From Bacteroidota bacterium (GTDB lineage: Bacteria > Bacteroidota > Bacteroidia > Chitinophagales > Chitinophagaceae): a DNA stretch of 64,000 nt. Below, piece by piece: positions 37,825 to 50,200 of the stretch. Both the position numbers and the translations under genes were made by a program. The notes beneath the pieces were generated by a model that did no database searches, was not told where the DNA came from, and saw only the letters and a program-made list of their open reading frames with translations. The stretch spans positions 62,001-126,000 of the forward strand of contig JADJQP010000004.1 of assembly GCA_016712665.1 (NCBI GenBank). Reading direction: 5' to 3'. Within the stretch, counting starts at the first letter, position 1; each line of letters starts with the position of its first letter.

Positions 37825-38823
37825 ATGAAAAACAGAATCCTCTTTGCCATTTTACTTTTAAGTGTTCAATTTGCTTTTGCTAAAAAAGTAAAGTTTTCGG
37901 TTAATATGACTGGTCAGGCAGTGCACGCGTCCGGTGTTCATGTAATGGGTGACTTTCAGCAATTGGCTGGTCTCGGTGCCGATTATTCACCCGACAGCGC
38001 CTTGATGACCCAAGATGCTGTTGACACCAATATTTATTATTTATATTGTGACATTCCTGCCTTTGCAAAGTATCAGTACAAATATGTAAATGGCGATGGC
38101 GCCTACGGACTAGAATTAGTTCCCGAAAAAGCGCAGGTTGGATATAATGGCGATGATAACCGCTGGATTTATATTGATTCATTGGCTAACGATACCACCC
38201 TACTTCCGACTGTGGTATTTAATTATAACTCGCCTGCAGGCCTTACGATGATGCGTTATATCGTGGATATGACCTTGCAAACAGTATCGCCAAACGGAGT
38301 ACATATAGCAGGCGATTTCCAAGGTTGGAACCCTGCTACGTCTCGACTGTATAGTTTTGGAAATAATGCGTATGAAATCATCGTATATGGAACCCTAGGG
38401 AATACCTATCAATATCAGTTTTACAACGGCAATGCGGTAGTGGATTCAGAAATGGTTCCGGCCCCTTGTGGAGTGAACTCCAATCGATCGATGCAATTAG
38501 ACATGGATACCATTCTTAGCAAGGTTTGTTTTGGTACTTGTACAACCTGCTATCCTGCTGCTGTTGCCGACCAAAACGAGCGAGAGGATATCAAAATATT
38601 TCCTAATCCGATGTCAACATTCCTAAACATTGAATTGAATCCGTCCTTTCAAAATTACGAAGTAAATATCAGTGACTTGTCAGGAAGAACCATTCTTACT
38701 ATGAGTAGAATCCAAGAACAAAAAATTCGTATGGAAAATAAATCACTGGCCTCAGGAATCTATTTGGTGTCCATCATCGATAAGTCTGGGCAAAAAATTA
38801 CCCGCAAATTATCTGTAGAGTAA
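37825..38823 (+). CDS. Secreted two-domain carbohydrate-binding-like protein with T9SS sorting domain
   Basis: A 332-residue protein with a signal peptide ending FAFAKK. Two related beta-sandwich units of about 110 residues begin VKFSVNMTGQAVHASGVHVMGDFQ and YIVDMTLQTVSPNGVHIAGDFQGWNP. The NGVHVAGDFQxWNP signature is that of E-set/CBM48 or CBM20-like starch-binding folds, but binding residues cannot be confirmed. The C-terminal sorting domain begins IKIFPNPMSTFLNI and ends KITRKLSVE. It lies between the arylsulfotransferase (8 bases) and the CotH protein (14 bases), so the three are probably one operon. Confidence 0.8.
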   Translation: MKNRILFAILLLSVQFAFAKKVKFSVNMTGQAVHASGVHVMGDFQQLAGLGADYSPDSALMTQDAVDTNIYYLYCDIPAFAKYQYKYVNGDGAYGLELVPEKAQVGYNGDDNRWIYIDSLANDTTLLPTVVFNYNSPAGLTMMRYIVDMTLQTVSPNGVHIAGDFQGWNPATSRLYSFGNNAYEIIVYGTLGNTYQYQFYNGNAVVDSEMVPAPCGVNSNRSMQLDMDTILSKVCFGTCTTCYPAAVADQNEREDIKIFPNPMSTFLNIELNPSFQNYEVNISDLSGRTILTMSRIQEQKIRMENKSLASGIYLVSIIDKSGQKITRKLSVE

Positions 38824-38837
38824 GAAAAACTATTTTT

Positions 38838-41095
38838 ATGTTGAAAAAATTCTGTTTGATTTTGATTGCTAGTTTAGCAATTCAAATTTCTGTTGCACAA
38901 ACTTTATATAATGTAACTACCATTCAAAAAATAGAAATTCAATTTTCTATTGCCGACTGGGATTATCGAATGGATACAGCTAAGGCGGGCCAAGAGGGAT
39001 ACTTGATGGCAGAATGGGTTAAGGTCAACGGAATCCAATATGATAGTGTAGGAGTAAAATATAAAGGCAATAGCTCTTACGACAGTACCCAAGCAAAAAA
39101 TCCACTACATATCCGATTCGACAAGTATAAGAATCAAAATCATGAAGGATTTGACGATATTAAATTAAGCAATGGTTATGGCGATCCGTCGATGATTCGC
39201 GAAGTACTCGCCTATAACATTTTAGCTAACTATATGCATTGCCCACGCTCCAATTTTGCACAAGTGTATATCAATGGAAATTATGTGGGAATTTATTCAA
39301 GTGCTGAGGACATCAATAAAAAATTTATTGCAGACCATTTTTACTCCAATCAGGGAACTTTTGTAAAATGCAATCCAACGGTTAGTGTGGGACCTACTAC
39401 TAAAAGCAATTTTAGGTACTTAGGTGTCGACAGTACCTTATACAATTCTTTTTACGAAATCAAATCAGACTATGGAATGAATGATATGGTAAGTCTTTGC
39501 GATTCAGTAAGCAATAACACTGGCAGTTATGACCAAGTGCTTGATTTGGACCGATTTATTTGGATGCTTGCCTTCAACAATACCTTTGTAAATCTGGATA
39601 GCTATAGTGGCGTTTTTGCACAAAATCATTATATCTATCGCGACCACACTAATCATTATAATCCTATTATGTGGGATCTGAATATGTGCTTTGGTGCATT
39701 CCCCTTTGCCGGTTCCGGAAATGTATCGATGGGAAATCAAACCCCTGCCAGTATGCAAACATTTTCGCCTGCTAACCATTCAGCAGATGATTATTGGCCG
39801 CTCATAAAAGGTATTCAGGGAAATGATTCGTATCGAAAAAAGTATATTGCCCATATGAAAACACTTCTGAATGAAGTGATTCTTACAAATCAATACAGCA
39901 CAGCGGCTTCGCAATTTCAAGCATTGATTGACACAGCAGTCCTTTCGGATAATAATAAGAAATTTACCTATGCACAATTTCAAAGTGCCCTCAATACCGA
40001 TATTGTTTTCGGTAGTTATACCGTGCCTGGTATACAAAACTTATTAAATGGTCGGGCTACCTATTTACAATCGCTTCCTGAATTTACAGCAACCGCACCA
40101 AGTATCACCGGCATTACGCCAAGCAATGCAGCTCCAATTTACAATTCCTTACTGACGATTACTGCAACCATTAGCAATACCAATTCCGTCTATATAGGTT
40201 ATCGTTTCAACAAAACCGCAAAGTTTCAGAAGTTGACAATGTACGACGATGGTGCCCATAACGACGGTGCCGCCAATGATAATAGTTTTGGTGCGGATAT
40301 TACCATGTCAGGTGCCATTCTGCAGTACTATATTTATGCCGAAAATGCCAATGCCGGTATGTTTTCGCCGCAGCGAGCAGTACACGAATTTCATACCTTG
40401 ATTGCCTCTAACGTGAGCCCTTCAGCAGGTAGTATTGTTATCAATGAACTATTAGCTGAAAATAAAAACAATCAAAAGGATGAATATAATGAAGGAGAAG
40501 ATTGGCTTGAAATCTATAACACTAGTGGCCAAACCATAAATATGAGCTCAGTGTATCTTTCAAATTCTAAATTGACGCCGCTGAAATGGAAATTTCCTGC
40601 TGATACCTATATTCTACCAAATGGCTACTTAACGGTTTGGGCGGATGATGATTCCACTGAAACCATTTATCATACTAATTTCAAGCTTGATAAAGATACA
40701 GGCTTCTTGTCCATGAGTACAGCAGCAGTGCTTTTAGATAGCATTTCCTTTACTGGTCAAATGGCAGATACTTCGTGGGGAAGGTATCCGAATGGTAGCG
40801 GAAATTTTGCACTGATGAATACCACCTACGGATATGAAAATAATAATTTCCCACTCACAACCAGTACGATACCAAACAAAAAACAACACTTACCCTATTT
40901 CCAAATCCGGCAGATCAGACTCTTACAGTGACATTTGATGGAAATAAAGAATTACACCTATTTTCAATTTTTGGAAGAAAACTACAAAGCTATAAAAGCC
41001 ATCAAAAGCTAATACTCAATACATCTCAATTAGCCGATGGTATGTACTTTATTAAAAGCGACACAGAAGTACTACGCTTTGTAGTAGCTCATTGA
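38838..41095 (+). CDS. Secreted CotH-family kinase-like protein with lamin-tail and T9SS sorting domains (frameshifted)
   Basis: A signal peptide (ending SVAQ) is followed by a CotH domain (about residues 25-400), with GVKYKGNSSYDS, FDDIKLSNGYGDPSMIREVLAYNIL, FAQVYINGNYVGIYSSAEDI, and the metal/ATP-binding region LDSYSGVFAQNHYIYRD...PIMWDLNMCFG. A lamin-tail-like domain (about 535-660) contains EDWLEIYNTSGQTINMS. The sorting domain LFPNPADQTLTVTF...FVVAH* lies in another frame; adding one A to the A6 run at 40878-40883 gives 752 residues ending at 41095. Bacillus CotH phosphorylates coat proteins, and the key Asp in WDLN is kept here. It overlaps the convergent trmH end by 7 bases. Confidence 0.8.
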
Positions 41096-41679
41096 TAATC
41101 CCAGATTTGCCACTTTTTTAATAGAATTTCGGTTTCTGATGGCGTAATTTTTTTGGAATCATAATGCCCTGCTTCCTGCTTTTGTCGGTAGGCTTCATAC
41201 ATGCTTACAGCGCATGCCACCGAAATATTAAGCGATTGAATAATACCCGCTTGCGGAATAATAAAATTGCCATTGCAGTAAGAAAGGGCCTCCCTCGTTA
41301 CCCCCTCGTGCTCATTTCCAAAAACGAGTGCTGTGGGAACTTTAAAATCTAGCGAATATAAACTCACGGCATCCTCATTGAGATGTGTGCAGTAGATGTT
41401 CTGATATTTTTTCTGAACGGCTGCAAAGCAACTTTCTGCATCTTCAAAATAGTGAACCACCATCCACTTATTCGCGCTCGCACTGCTTCGATCATTCCAT
41501 CGCTTGCGGGTTGGTAACTTACTTTTTATGATATACATTTCCATCATGCCTACTGCATCGCAGGTTCGCATTACCGCAGAAATATTATGAGGATCAAAAA
41601 CATTCTCAAGAACAACTGTTACATCATTTTGTCGTTTACTCAATAATGCATCAACTTTTGCTTTTCGTTCAGGGGTCAT
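41089..41679 (-). CDS. trmH: TrmH-family tRNA/rRNA 2'-O-methyltransferase
   Basis: A 196-residue SPOUT methyltransferase. The three knot motifs are visible: NISAVMRTCDAVG (motif 1), TALVFGNEHEGVTREAL (motif 2) and IPQAGIIQSLNISVACAVSMYEAYRQ (motif 3). The conserved Arg in the first and Asn-Ile-Ser in the last serve SAM and RNA binding. It matches TrmH, which methylates the ribose of G18 in tRNA, though other members modify rRNA. The gene is complete and is convergent with the CotH gene. No special regulation is seen. Confidence 0.87.
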   Translation of the reverse strand: MTPERKAKVDALLSKRQNDVTVVLENVFDPHNISAVMRTCDAVGMMEMYIIKSKLPTRKRWNDRSSASANKWMVVHYFEDAESCFAAVQKKYQNIYCTHLNEDAVSLYSLDFKVPTALVFGNEHEGVTREALSYCNGNFIIPQAGIIQSLNISVACAVSMYEAYRQKQEAGHYDSKKITPSETEILLKKWQIWDYQ

Positions 41680-41985
41680 ACGGGCTATTCTATTAGCGGT
41701 AAAAATAGTGATTCAGTAATCTAATTTACGCATAATTGCATAGAAATTTCAAGCAATACATTACTAAAAATAGCAAGCAAATTCAAGTCGCCACTCAGTA
41801 ATAAATAAAATTTTTTTTGAAATTTCAATAAAGTAGTTGTAAACTTGCATCAGAATTGAATTCGGCTCCGCTTCTTTAGAACACAATTCTTTCCAAAAAA
41901 AAGCACCGGATACTACTCACCCACTTTATTACTCCAATTTATTATTCCTTTACATTGTTCGTACACAACGAAAATATTCTCTCTT
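41680..41985. other. Divergent intergenic region with rho promoter
   Basis: A 306-base A/T-rich gap. It holds the rho promoter described at 41816-41847 and about 130 bases of probable rho leader. Nothing else was recognised. Confidence 0.5.
41816..41847 (+). promoter_or_regulatory. Probable promoter of rho
   Basis: TTTG at 41816-41819 and TAAACTTG at 41840-41847, with a 20-base spacer and one mismatch to TAnnTTTG. It implies a leader of about 130 bases, longer than for most genes here; rho leaders often carry autoregulation. Confidence 0.45.
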
Positions 41986-43864
41986 ATGAATTTTGATATA
42001 CTACAACTGAACGATATGATCGTTCCGGAACTCAATGAAATTGCCAAAAAATTCGCAATTCAAAATGCCAAAGATTTAAGCAAACAAGATTTGATCTATA
42101 AAATACTTGACGCACAGGCTCTCGCTAATGTGAAGACAAAAGATAATGCCTCGGACGAGCCCAAAACACCTAAAAAGCGAGCTCCTAAGAAGGAAGTAGC
42201 CAGTACTTCGTCAGTGGAGGCTAAACCCCTTGCAGTTAAAGCCACCGTACCAAACCCTGCAAAAGATCCTATCATAAATAAAAAAGAAACGCTTGTAGAT
42301 AAAACACACAAGGGAGAAGATACACAAAAGGCAAAAAAAGTCAAAAAAAATAGCTGTTCCAAAACCGGGGCAACCCGATCAGAAGGCTCCGGCAACCCAA
42401 TCAGCACTTGATTTATCTGAAGTGACTGAAGCCAATACAAAAATTTCAAATACGGATATCCCGGCGAGCAATGAAACACAATCAGCGGAACCAAGTCCAG
42501 TCATTGAACGAAAAGTTCCAGTGCATAACCATCCGAATCAGAAAAAACCTCGCCACGAGGGACAAAATACCCACCCCAATCAAAAAAACCATCCGGATAA
42601 CAGACATCAAAATCAAAATTTGCCGAAACATCAGCAAAATCCTGCCAGTAATAATGGTGAAGCGACACAACTTGGTGAGCAGAAAGAAGGATATAATGGT
42701 GTTGAAATAGAAATAAGACAGAAAAAAATACCCAAATTTGTTTTGGAGTTTGATGGTCAAATTGACTGTGAAGGCGTGATGGAGACCATGCCCGACGGAT
42801 ATGGATTTTTGCGCTCTAGCGATTATAACTATCTCACCTCACCGGATGATGTTTATGTCTCTCATTCACAAATTAAACTCTTTGGACTCAAAACAGGTGA
42901 TACCGTTACCGGTACTGTAAGACCTCCAAAGGAGGGTGAAAAATATTTTGCTTTGGTGAAAGTAAATGCGATCAATGCCAAGTCTCCCGACGAAATCAGA
43001 GATCGAGTTCCTTTTGATTACTTAACGCCTCTGTTCCCCTATGAAAAACTAAATCTCTGTACCACGCCAAATAATTACAGCACCCGGATCATGGATTTGT
43101 TTTGTCCTATTGGAAAAGGGCAACGTGGACTGATAGTGGCGCAACCCAAAACAGGTAAAACCATGCTTTTGAAGGAAGTGGCCAATGCGATAGCAACGAA
43201 TCATCCTGAATGTTATTTGATGATTGTATTAGTAGACGAAAGACCAGAGGAGGTTACCGATATGGAACGAAGTGTGAAGGCTGAGGTCATTTCTTCAACC
43301 TTTGATGAACCTGCAGATAAGCATGTAAAAGTTTCTACCATCGCCTTGCAAAAGGCCAAGCGATTAGTAGAAGTAGGACACGATGTAGTCATTCTGTTAG
43401 ACAGTATTACCCGCCTAGCCCGTGCGCACAACACCGTAGCACCCTCTTCAGGAAAAGTACTAAGTGGCGGCGTAGAAGCCAATGCGATGCAAAAACCAAA
43501 ACAGTTTTTTGGTGCGGCTCGTAAAATAGAAAATGGCGGTTCACTCACCATACTAGCTACCGCCTTGATTGACACCGGTAGTAAAATGGATGAGGTGATT
43601 TTTGAAGAATTTAAGGGTACCGGAAATATGGAATTGCAACTAGACCGTCGGCTTGCCAATAAGCGAATTTATCCTGCCATTGACATCGTAGCATCCTCTA
43701 CCCGTCGCGATGATTTACTACACGACAAAGAAGTAATGAATAAACTCTATATTCTTCGCAAACATATCGGCGATATGAATCCCGAGGAAGTGATCACTTT
43801 TATTCTATCGCAAATGCGTAATACAAAAAGTAATGAAGAATTTTTGGCGACAATGAATAAGTAG
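41986..43864 (+). CDS. rho: Transcription termination factor Rho (frameshifted in the N-terminal region)
   Basis: The hexameric RNA helicase that ends transcription. The N-terminal Rho_N part begins MNFDILQLNDMIVPELNEIA. A Lys/Pro-rich then His/Asn/Gln-rich low-complexity insertion occupies about residues 45-230. The cold-shock RNA-binding fold with DGYGFLRSSDYNYL follows. The ATPase has Walker A QPKTGKTML, Walker B VVILLDSITRLARA, and the Q/R-loop segments VDERPEEVTDM and VLSGGVEANAMQKPKQFFGAARKIENGGSLTI. The frame breaks at the A8 run 42343-42350; A7 gives a continuous 625-residue protein (VKKIAVPKPGQ). As Rho is normally important, this is probably a sequence error, or else slippage on A8 restores the frame. 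Confidence 0.92.
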
Positions 43865-43884
43865 TTTGAACCTAAATATATTTA

Positions 43885-43920
43885 AAAGCCCTCTAGCGAA
43901 GATAATGCCTAGAGGGCTTT
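43885..43920 (+). terminator. Terminator-like hairpin after rho
   Basis: AAAGCCCTCTAG (43885-43896) pairs perfectly with CTAGAGGGCTTT (43909-43920) around a 12-base loop. The T-tail is short (three T within the stem). Confidence 0.7.
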
Positions 43921-44163
43921 ACATTTGTTGGAGATCGGCCAGCATCTCTGACTTGATTGCTTGATTCTCAATGAAGTGGCTGTACTTAAGATCGGTCTAT
44001 ACTGATCGTTTGTTATCCTTACTGAAAGTTGGTAGTTAGTACTATACGAAAATCACAAGGATGAACGCCTCGGTAAAATCTCACAGAAAATAATAAACCG
44101 AATCCTCGACAAATTGCTCTAATCATGTTGGATGGATCGCCCTTTAGCTATTCGCAAAAAAAG
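43921..44163. other. Intergenic stretch between rho and the giant surface gene
   Basis: No gene, promoter or repeat was recognised in about 240 bases between the two terminators. Confidence 0.4.
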
Positions 44164-44193
44164 AAAACCGCCCTGTATAAACAGGGCGGTTTT
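44164..44193 (-). terminator. Strong intrinsic terminator of the giant surface-protein gene
   Basis: AAAACCGCCCTG (44164-44175) pairs with CAGGGCGGTTTT (44182-44193) around TATAAA. T-runs on either strand make it usable in both directions. Confidence 0.88.
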
Positions 44194-44216
44194 ACTATTC
44201 AATTGATTATTGAATC

Positions 44217-47200
44217 TTAGTCCTTAGTTACTTTGAAGTACGTTTTTACATTAGATTCAATATCAAATATTTGAATTGAATACATGCCTTTTGCTAAATT
44301 ACCAAGGTTGTCAATGGTAATAACATTTTTTCCGGCAAGTACATCGGCAGTTTTATCAACCACCATTCTACCATTCATATCAATTACTTTAATATTGATT
44401 TGACCTTCTACCTCAGTTGTATATACAAGGTTCAGATAATTGCTAAATGGTGAAGGGAAGACAGTAGCATCAATGGCGTCATCAACTACTTTCACATTCA
44501 CAACATTTGAGTAGGTAAACTGACCATCAATATCAATTAACTTCACTCGATAATAGATAACATCTTTCTTACTCAATTGGGAAATATCATCGTTGATGCT
44601 ATACATTGTTTCGCCATGGGTTTCACCACCTGCATTGGTAGTAGCAACTTTGGTAAACACTTTCCCATCTTCACTTCTTTCAATATCAAATAGGCTGGTG
44701 TTGGTTTCCTTAACGGTTCTCCAACTTACCTTCACTGAATTTGCATGGTTTAAGGTAGCATATGCAGTAAGTTCCAAAGCAGGTAGCGGGAAGGCAAGAA
44801 TAATTCCACCATCAACCGTTGGATTGTATTCGTCAAGACCAATGGTATAATTTCCGGTTCTTCCTAATTGATCCGCATCGCTATCTAAACTATCGTTGCC
44901 ACCTACATTACCATTTGTGAAAGAAACCGTGTATGGTAACCCATATGAATGATAGAATGTTGGAATCGTGCTAAATCCAACGCTATAGGTTCCTGGAATC
45001 AAATCATTGAATGAATAAGCGCCACTTTGTGTAGTAATAGTAGATTTAATAGCATTGCCTGCGTTGTCATACAAGGTAACGGTAACACCGGCCACTCCAA
45101 TTTCATTTGGATCTTGCATTCCATTTCCAGACACCGAATCAATTCCGATTATATTCCAAGTGCTGTTGTCAAGCCAAACGTAGTTACCCAATCCAGCACC
45201 GGTTGGCAAATGCACACCTGCGTCTAATGTTGGATCGTATTCGCTCGCCACCAAATTGGTAATTGCGGTAAATCCTGTGGCAGGGTCAACATCAGAATCG
45301 ATTGTATCGTCACCAGCAGCATCTTTAGGACTAAATACACCTGCTAACGGAATATTTGAAAAATGTACTTTGTAATCTCCTGGTTCCAAGTTAACGAAAT
45401 TATATCCACCTACTGAATTGGTTACAGCATAGGCAACGATATTATTTAGTCCATCATATAAAGTAACCACAATTCCTGAAAGTCCCTTTTCATTTGCATC
45501 TTGCACACCGTCAGCATCCACATCTTCCCAAACATAGTTACCTAAAGAAGCTTTCAAGGTAAAGATACCAGCATCTAAATCTTGATTATATTCACCTGCC
45601 AATAAGGTTACAATATTTGTAATTCCACTTACAGGGTCTGCATCACTGTCTAATGACTCTTGTGAATTTCCACCTGCATTTGCCAAGGTTGGTTGATAGC
45701 CGGCAGGATAGTTCGAGAATTGTACCTTGTAACTTCCAGGGGTTAATCCTGTAAACTGATAAACACCATTTGCATCGGTAGTTGTATTAGCAAGGATGGT
45801 ACCAGCAGCGTCCATTAGCTTCACTGTAACACCTGGAATACCGGGTTCTCCAGCATTTTGAATGCCATCCTGGTTGATATCGTTCCAAACATAGTTTCCA
45901 ATTCCTGCAAGACCGGCAGCTTGATGAATACCTGCATCGATCGTTAAGTTGATATCACCCTCATCCAATAGAATGATATCTGTTTTACCACCTGTTGTAG
46001 CATCCGCATCACCATCTACGTCATCTTCTAATCCTTGATCTTTTGAACTAAAGGTAAATCCAAGTGGTAAATTACTAAAGCCAACAACATAACTGCCTTG
46101 ATCTAAATCAGTAAAGATGTAATTGCCCAATGGATCTGTTTCTTTAGTAGCAATTACGGTAATTCCATTTTGTTGGTATAAAGTTACGGTTACTCCTTGT
46201 ACTCCTAATTCGCCGGCATCTTGGATACCATTTTCGTTAATATCATTCCATACCTTATCGCCAATAGAACCTTTTGTAATTCTATTGTCGTTGGCAACAA
46301 TACCTGCATCAATGGTTAAATTCTGTTCATTAATCGCTAGAGTAATAAGTGCTGTATTTCCGTTAGCAACCTCAGGGTCACTGTCAATGGTATTATCAGC
46401 ACCTACGGTTGTTTCCGTTAATTTATAACCAACTGGTAAATTTGAGAAGTTAACATAGTAATTGCCTGCATTTAAGTTATTGAAAATGTAGTAGCCGTCA
46501 TTATTGGTAATTGTGGTAGCCAATAATGTATTCGCATTATCGTATAATCGAACAGTAACCCCTGCCACTCCATTCTCGTTGGCTTCTTGTAAACCATCAA
46601 CATCTCTATCAAACCACACGTGGTTTCCTAAGGATGCGGTTGGAAGTGTTTGATTAAATAATCCACAGTCAACAGTGGTATTTACTTCACCAGGAGCCAA
46701 CACAACAAAAGTTGACCTACCGGTACCATTGTCAGCATCTGAATCCAATGCATCATCCGCACCTGCATCTTGTGGTACAAATGCAAATCCAGCAGGAATA
46801 TTAGTAAATTCAACTTGATAACTGCTAGGTTTTAAATTATTAAATATATAGTATCCAAAAATATCAGTGATGGTAGTTGCAACGATATTCACACCTGTGC
46901 TATCATACAAATTAACAACTACACCTTGGATTCCAGCTTCATTAGCATCTTGAATACCGTTGTTGTTAATATCATTCCAAACAAAGTTTCCAAGTGAAGC
47001 AGGAAGGAAGTTTCCGCCCGGATGAGGGTACATACCTGCATCGATGCTATGATTTTTTTCACCGGCAACTAGTACAATAGGACTTGTTCTGCCACTGATT
47101 ACATCTGGATTACTATCTGTGTTAATATCTCCGCTCAATTCTTTTCCACTAAATACATAGCCAACCGGTAAACTAAACCCAACGGTATAGGTATCTGGTT

Positions 47201-50200
47201 GCAAATCTTTGAAGAAATAAAGTCCATCAGCATCAGAAACGGTATAAGCCACCGGAATATTATTTTTGTAAAGTGTAATAGTTACACCGGCAATTCCAGT
47301 TTCACTAGCGTCTTGCGCCCCATTTTTGTTTAAATCTCTCCAAACGCGGTCGCCAATTTCAGCAGTAGTTGGCGTTGGTAAATAAATACCTGCATCGAAG
47401 GACATATCGATAGTACCGGCTTGATAAGAAAACGCGTCAGTTACACCTGTGCTAGGATTTGGATCGCTGTCTGTTTCATTATTTCCACCAGCGTCTTTAG
47501 GACTAAATACAAATCCAGCAGGTAAGCTGAACGCAATTTTATACGTATTGGTGTACAAGCCTGCGAATTTATAAAAGCCATAAGCATCGGTTACTGTACT
47601 AGCAATGGTTGACGTTCCATTATCAAATAGTGTAACAGTAACACCTGCAACTCCTGCTTCTCCAATATCTTGAATACCATTTTTATTGATATCATTCCAA
47701 ACATAATTACCAATATATTTCAAATCGATATAACCTGCATCAATGGTATTGTTGTCTTTGGCAACACCTACTCCATTTACATTGATATTAAATACAGGTG
47801 AGTATCCAGCATTGTTGATGTCTGAATTACCGTCAGTACCTGCAGCAGGATTACTGATGGTGGTCACCTTGTCTTCAACAGTAGATGGGAATTTCACAAA
47901 ATAGTTGCCACTATTACAAACGATAAAATTATAATATCCAGGATTCTGATTTGGATCGTTCAATGTAGTAGTAGTTTGTAACAATACGTCATCAATAGTA
48001 TTTGCAGACATATCCGGACCGGCATCATATAACTGTACAGTTACTCCATTTAAACCAGCCGCGGCTGATTCGTTTTGAATCCCGTCGAGGTTGATATCAT
48101 TCCAAACATAGTTGCCAATGGTACCTTGAACAGTAAGGACCGCAGCAGAGGTAGTTCCAACACAAACACCATCAGTAGCAGTTACGGTATAGGTACCGGC
48201 TCCAACTGTGATTGATGGTGTAGTGGCTCCTGTACTCCATAAATAGGTACCTGCACCGCTAACGGTCAAAGTAGTAGTAGAGCCGTTGCACACATCCATA
48301 TTACCGGTGATAATTGGTGTAGGGGGTACTTGATTAATAGTTACGGAAACTACATCAGTAGCAGTACAACCATTTGCACCTGTAACGGTAACCGTATAAT
48401 TTGTATTTACCAATGGACTTGCAATTGGTTGCGCAATTGCTCCATTATTTAATCCCAAAACTGGATTCCAGCTATAAGAGTTTCCTGCAATGGCAGCCGT
48501 TCCAATGGTTACTGATAGAATATTGCAATCAATAGTTTGATCTAAACCTGCATCCACAGTCGGTGGAGCGATATTTACGTTAACAGCTACTGCGTCTGTT
48601 GAAGTACAACCATTGGCAGAGGTAACAGTTACCGTATAGGTTCTGTTTGCCAAAGTAGTAGTTGTAGGTTGCGCGATGTTGGCATTATCTAGGTCAGCAC
48701 TTGGACTCCAACTGTAGGTATTGCCTGCAATTGCTACAGTACCAAGCATGGCAGATGTAATGCTACAATCCAAATTCTTATCTGGTCCTGCGTCTGCGGT
48801 TGGAGGAGTGGTATTTACATTTACGGTAACTACATCTGTTGCCACACAACCGTTGGCACCTGTAACAGTAACCGTGTAGGTGGTGGTACTTGCAGGATTA
48901 GCAGTTGGTTGTGCAATATTGGTATTGTTTAATCCAAGTGCAGGAGACCAGCTATAGGAATTACCAGCAAGAGCAAGGGTACCAATTGTGGCAGAAGTTG
49001 TGCTACAATCTAAATTTTTGTCTGGACCGGCATCTGCTGTCGGTGGTGCGATATTTACATTTACAACAACAGCATCTGTTGAGGTACAACCATTTGCTCC
49101 GGTAACAGTAACAGTATATGTGCGCGTTACAGTAGTGGTAGTTGTGGGCTGTGCAATATTTGTTGCATTTAAATCAGTTGCCGGACTCCAACTGTATGTA
49201 TTTCCTGCAATACCGGCTGTACCAATCATTACAGAGGTAATGCTACAATCCAAATCTTTATCTGGACCTGCATCTGCTGTTGGAGGTGTGGTATTTACAT
49301 TTACAGTAACTACATCTGTTGCGATACATCCATTGGCCCCTGTAACGGTAACCGTGTAGGTGGTAGTACTTGCAGGACTTGCAGTTGGTTCAGCCAAGGA
49401 GGTATTGTTTAATCCAAGTGCCGGAGACCAACTATAGGTATTACCTGCAAGTGCAAGGGTACCAATGGTTGCAGAAGTCGTGCTGCAATCTAAGTTTTTA
49501 TCAGGACCTGCATCAGCAGTTGGCGGCGCGATATTCACGTTTACTACTACTGCATCTGTTGACGTACAACCATTTGCTCCTGTTACCGTAACTGTATAGG
49601 TACGAGTTACTGTTGTTGAAGTGGTTGGTTGCGCAATATTGCTTGCATTTAAATCATTTACTGGACTCCAACTGTATGTATTACCTGCAATAGCGGCTGT
49701 ACCAATCATCGCAGAGGTAATGCTACAATCCAAATTTTTATCGGGACCTGCGTCAGCAGTTGGAGGAGTTGTATTTACATTTACGGTTACCATATCAGTT
49801 GCAGTACATCCATTAGCTCCTGTAACTGTAACTGTGTACGTAGTAGTAGTAGCAGGACTTGCTGTTGGTTGTGCAATGGTAGAGTTGTTTAGTCCTAAGG
49901 CAGGTGACCAGCTATATGAATTCCCTGCTAAGGCAATGGTTCCAATAGTGGAAGAAGTGATGCTACAATCTAAATTCTTATCCGGACCGGCATCTGCGGT
50001 TGGTGGGGTGGTATTCACATTTACAACAACCGCATCGGTAGCTGTACAACCATTTGCAGCGGTAACGGTAACCGTATAGGTTCGAGTCACTGCAGTGGTA
50101 GTGGTTGGTTGCGCAATAGCTGCATTGTTCAAATTAGTAGATGGGCTCCAGCTATAGGTATTGCCTGCGATCGCAGCCGTACCAATTACAGCCGACGTGA

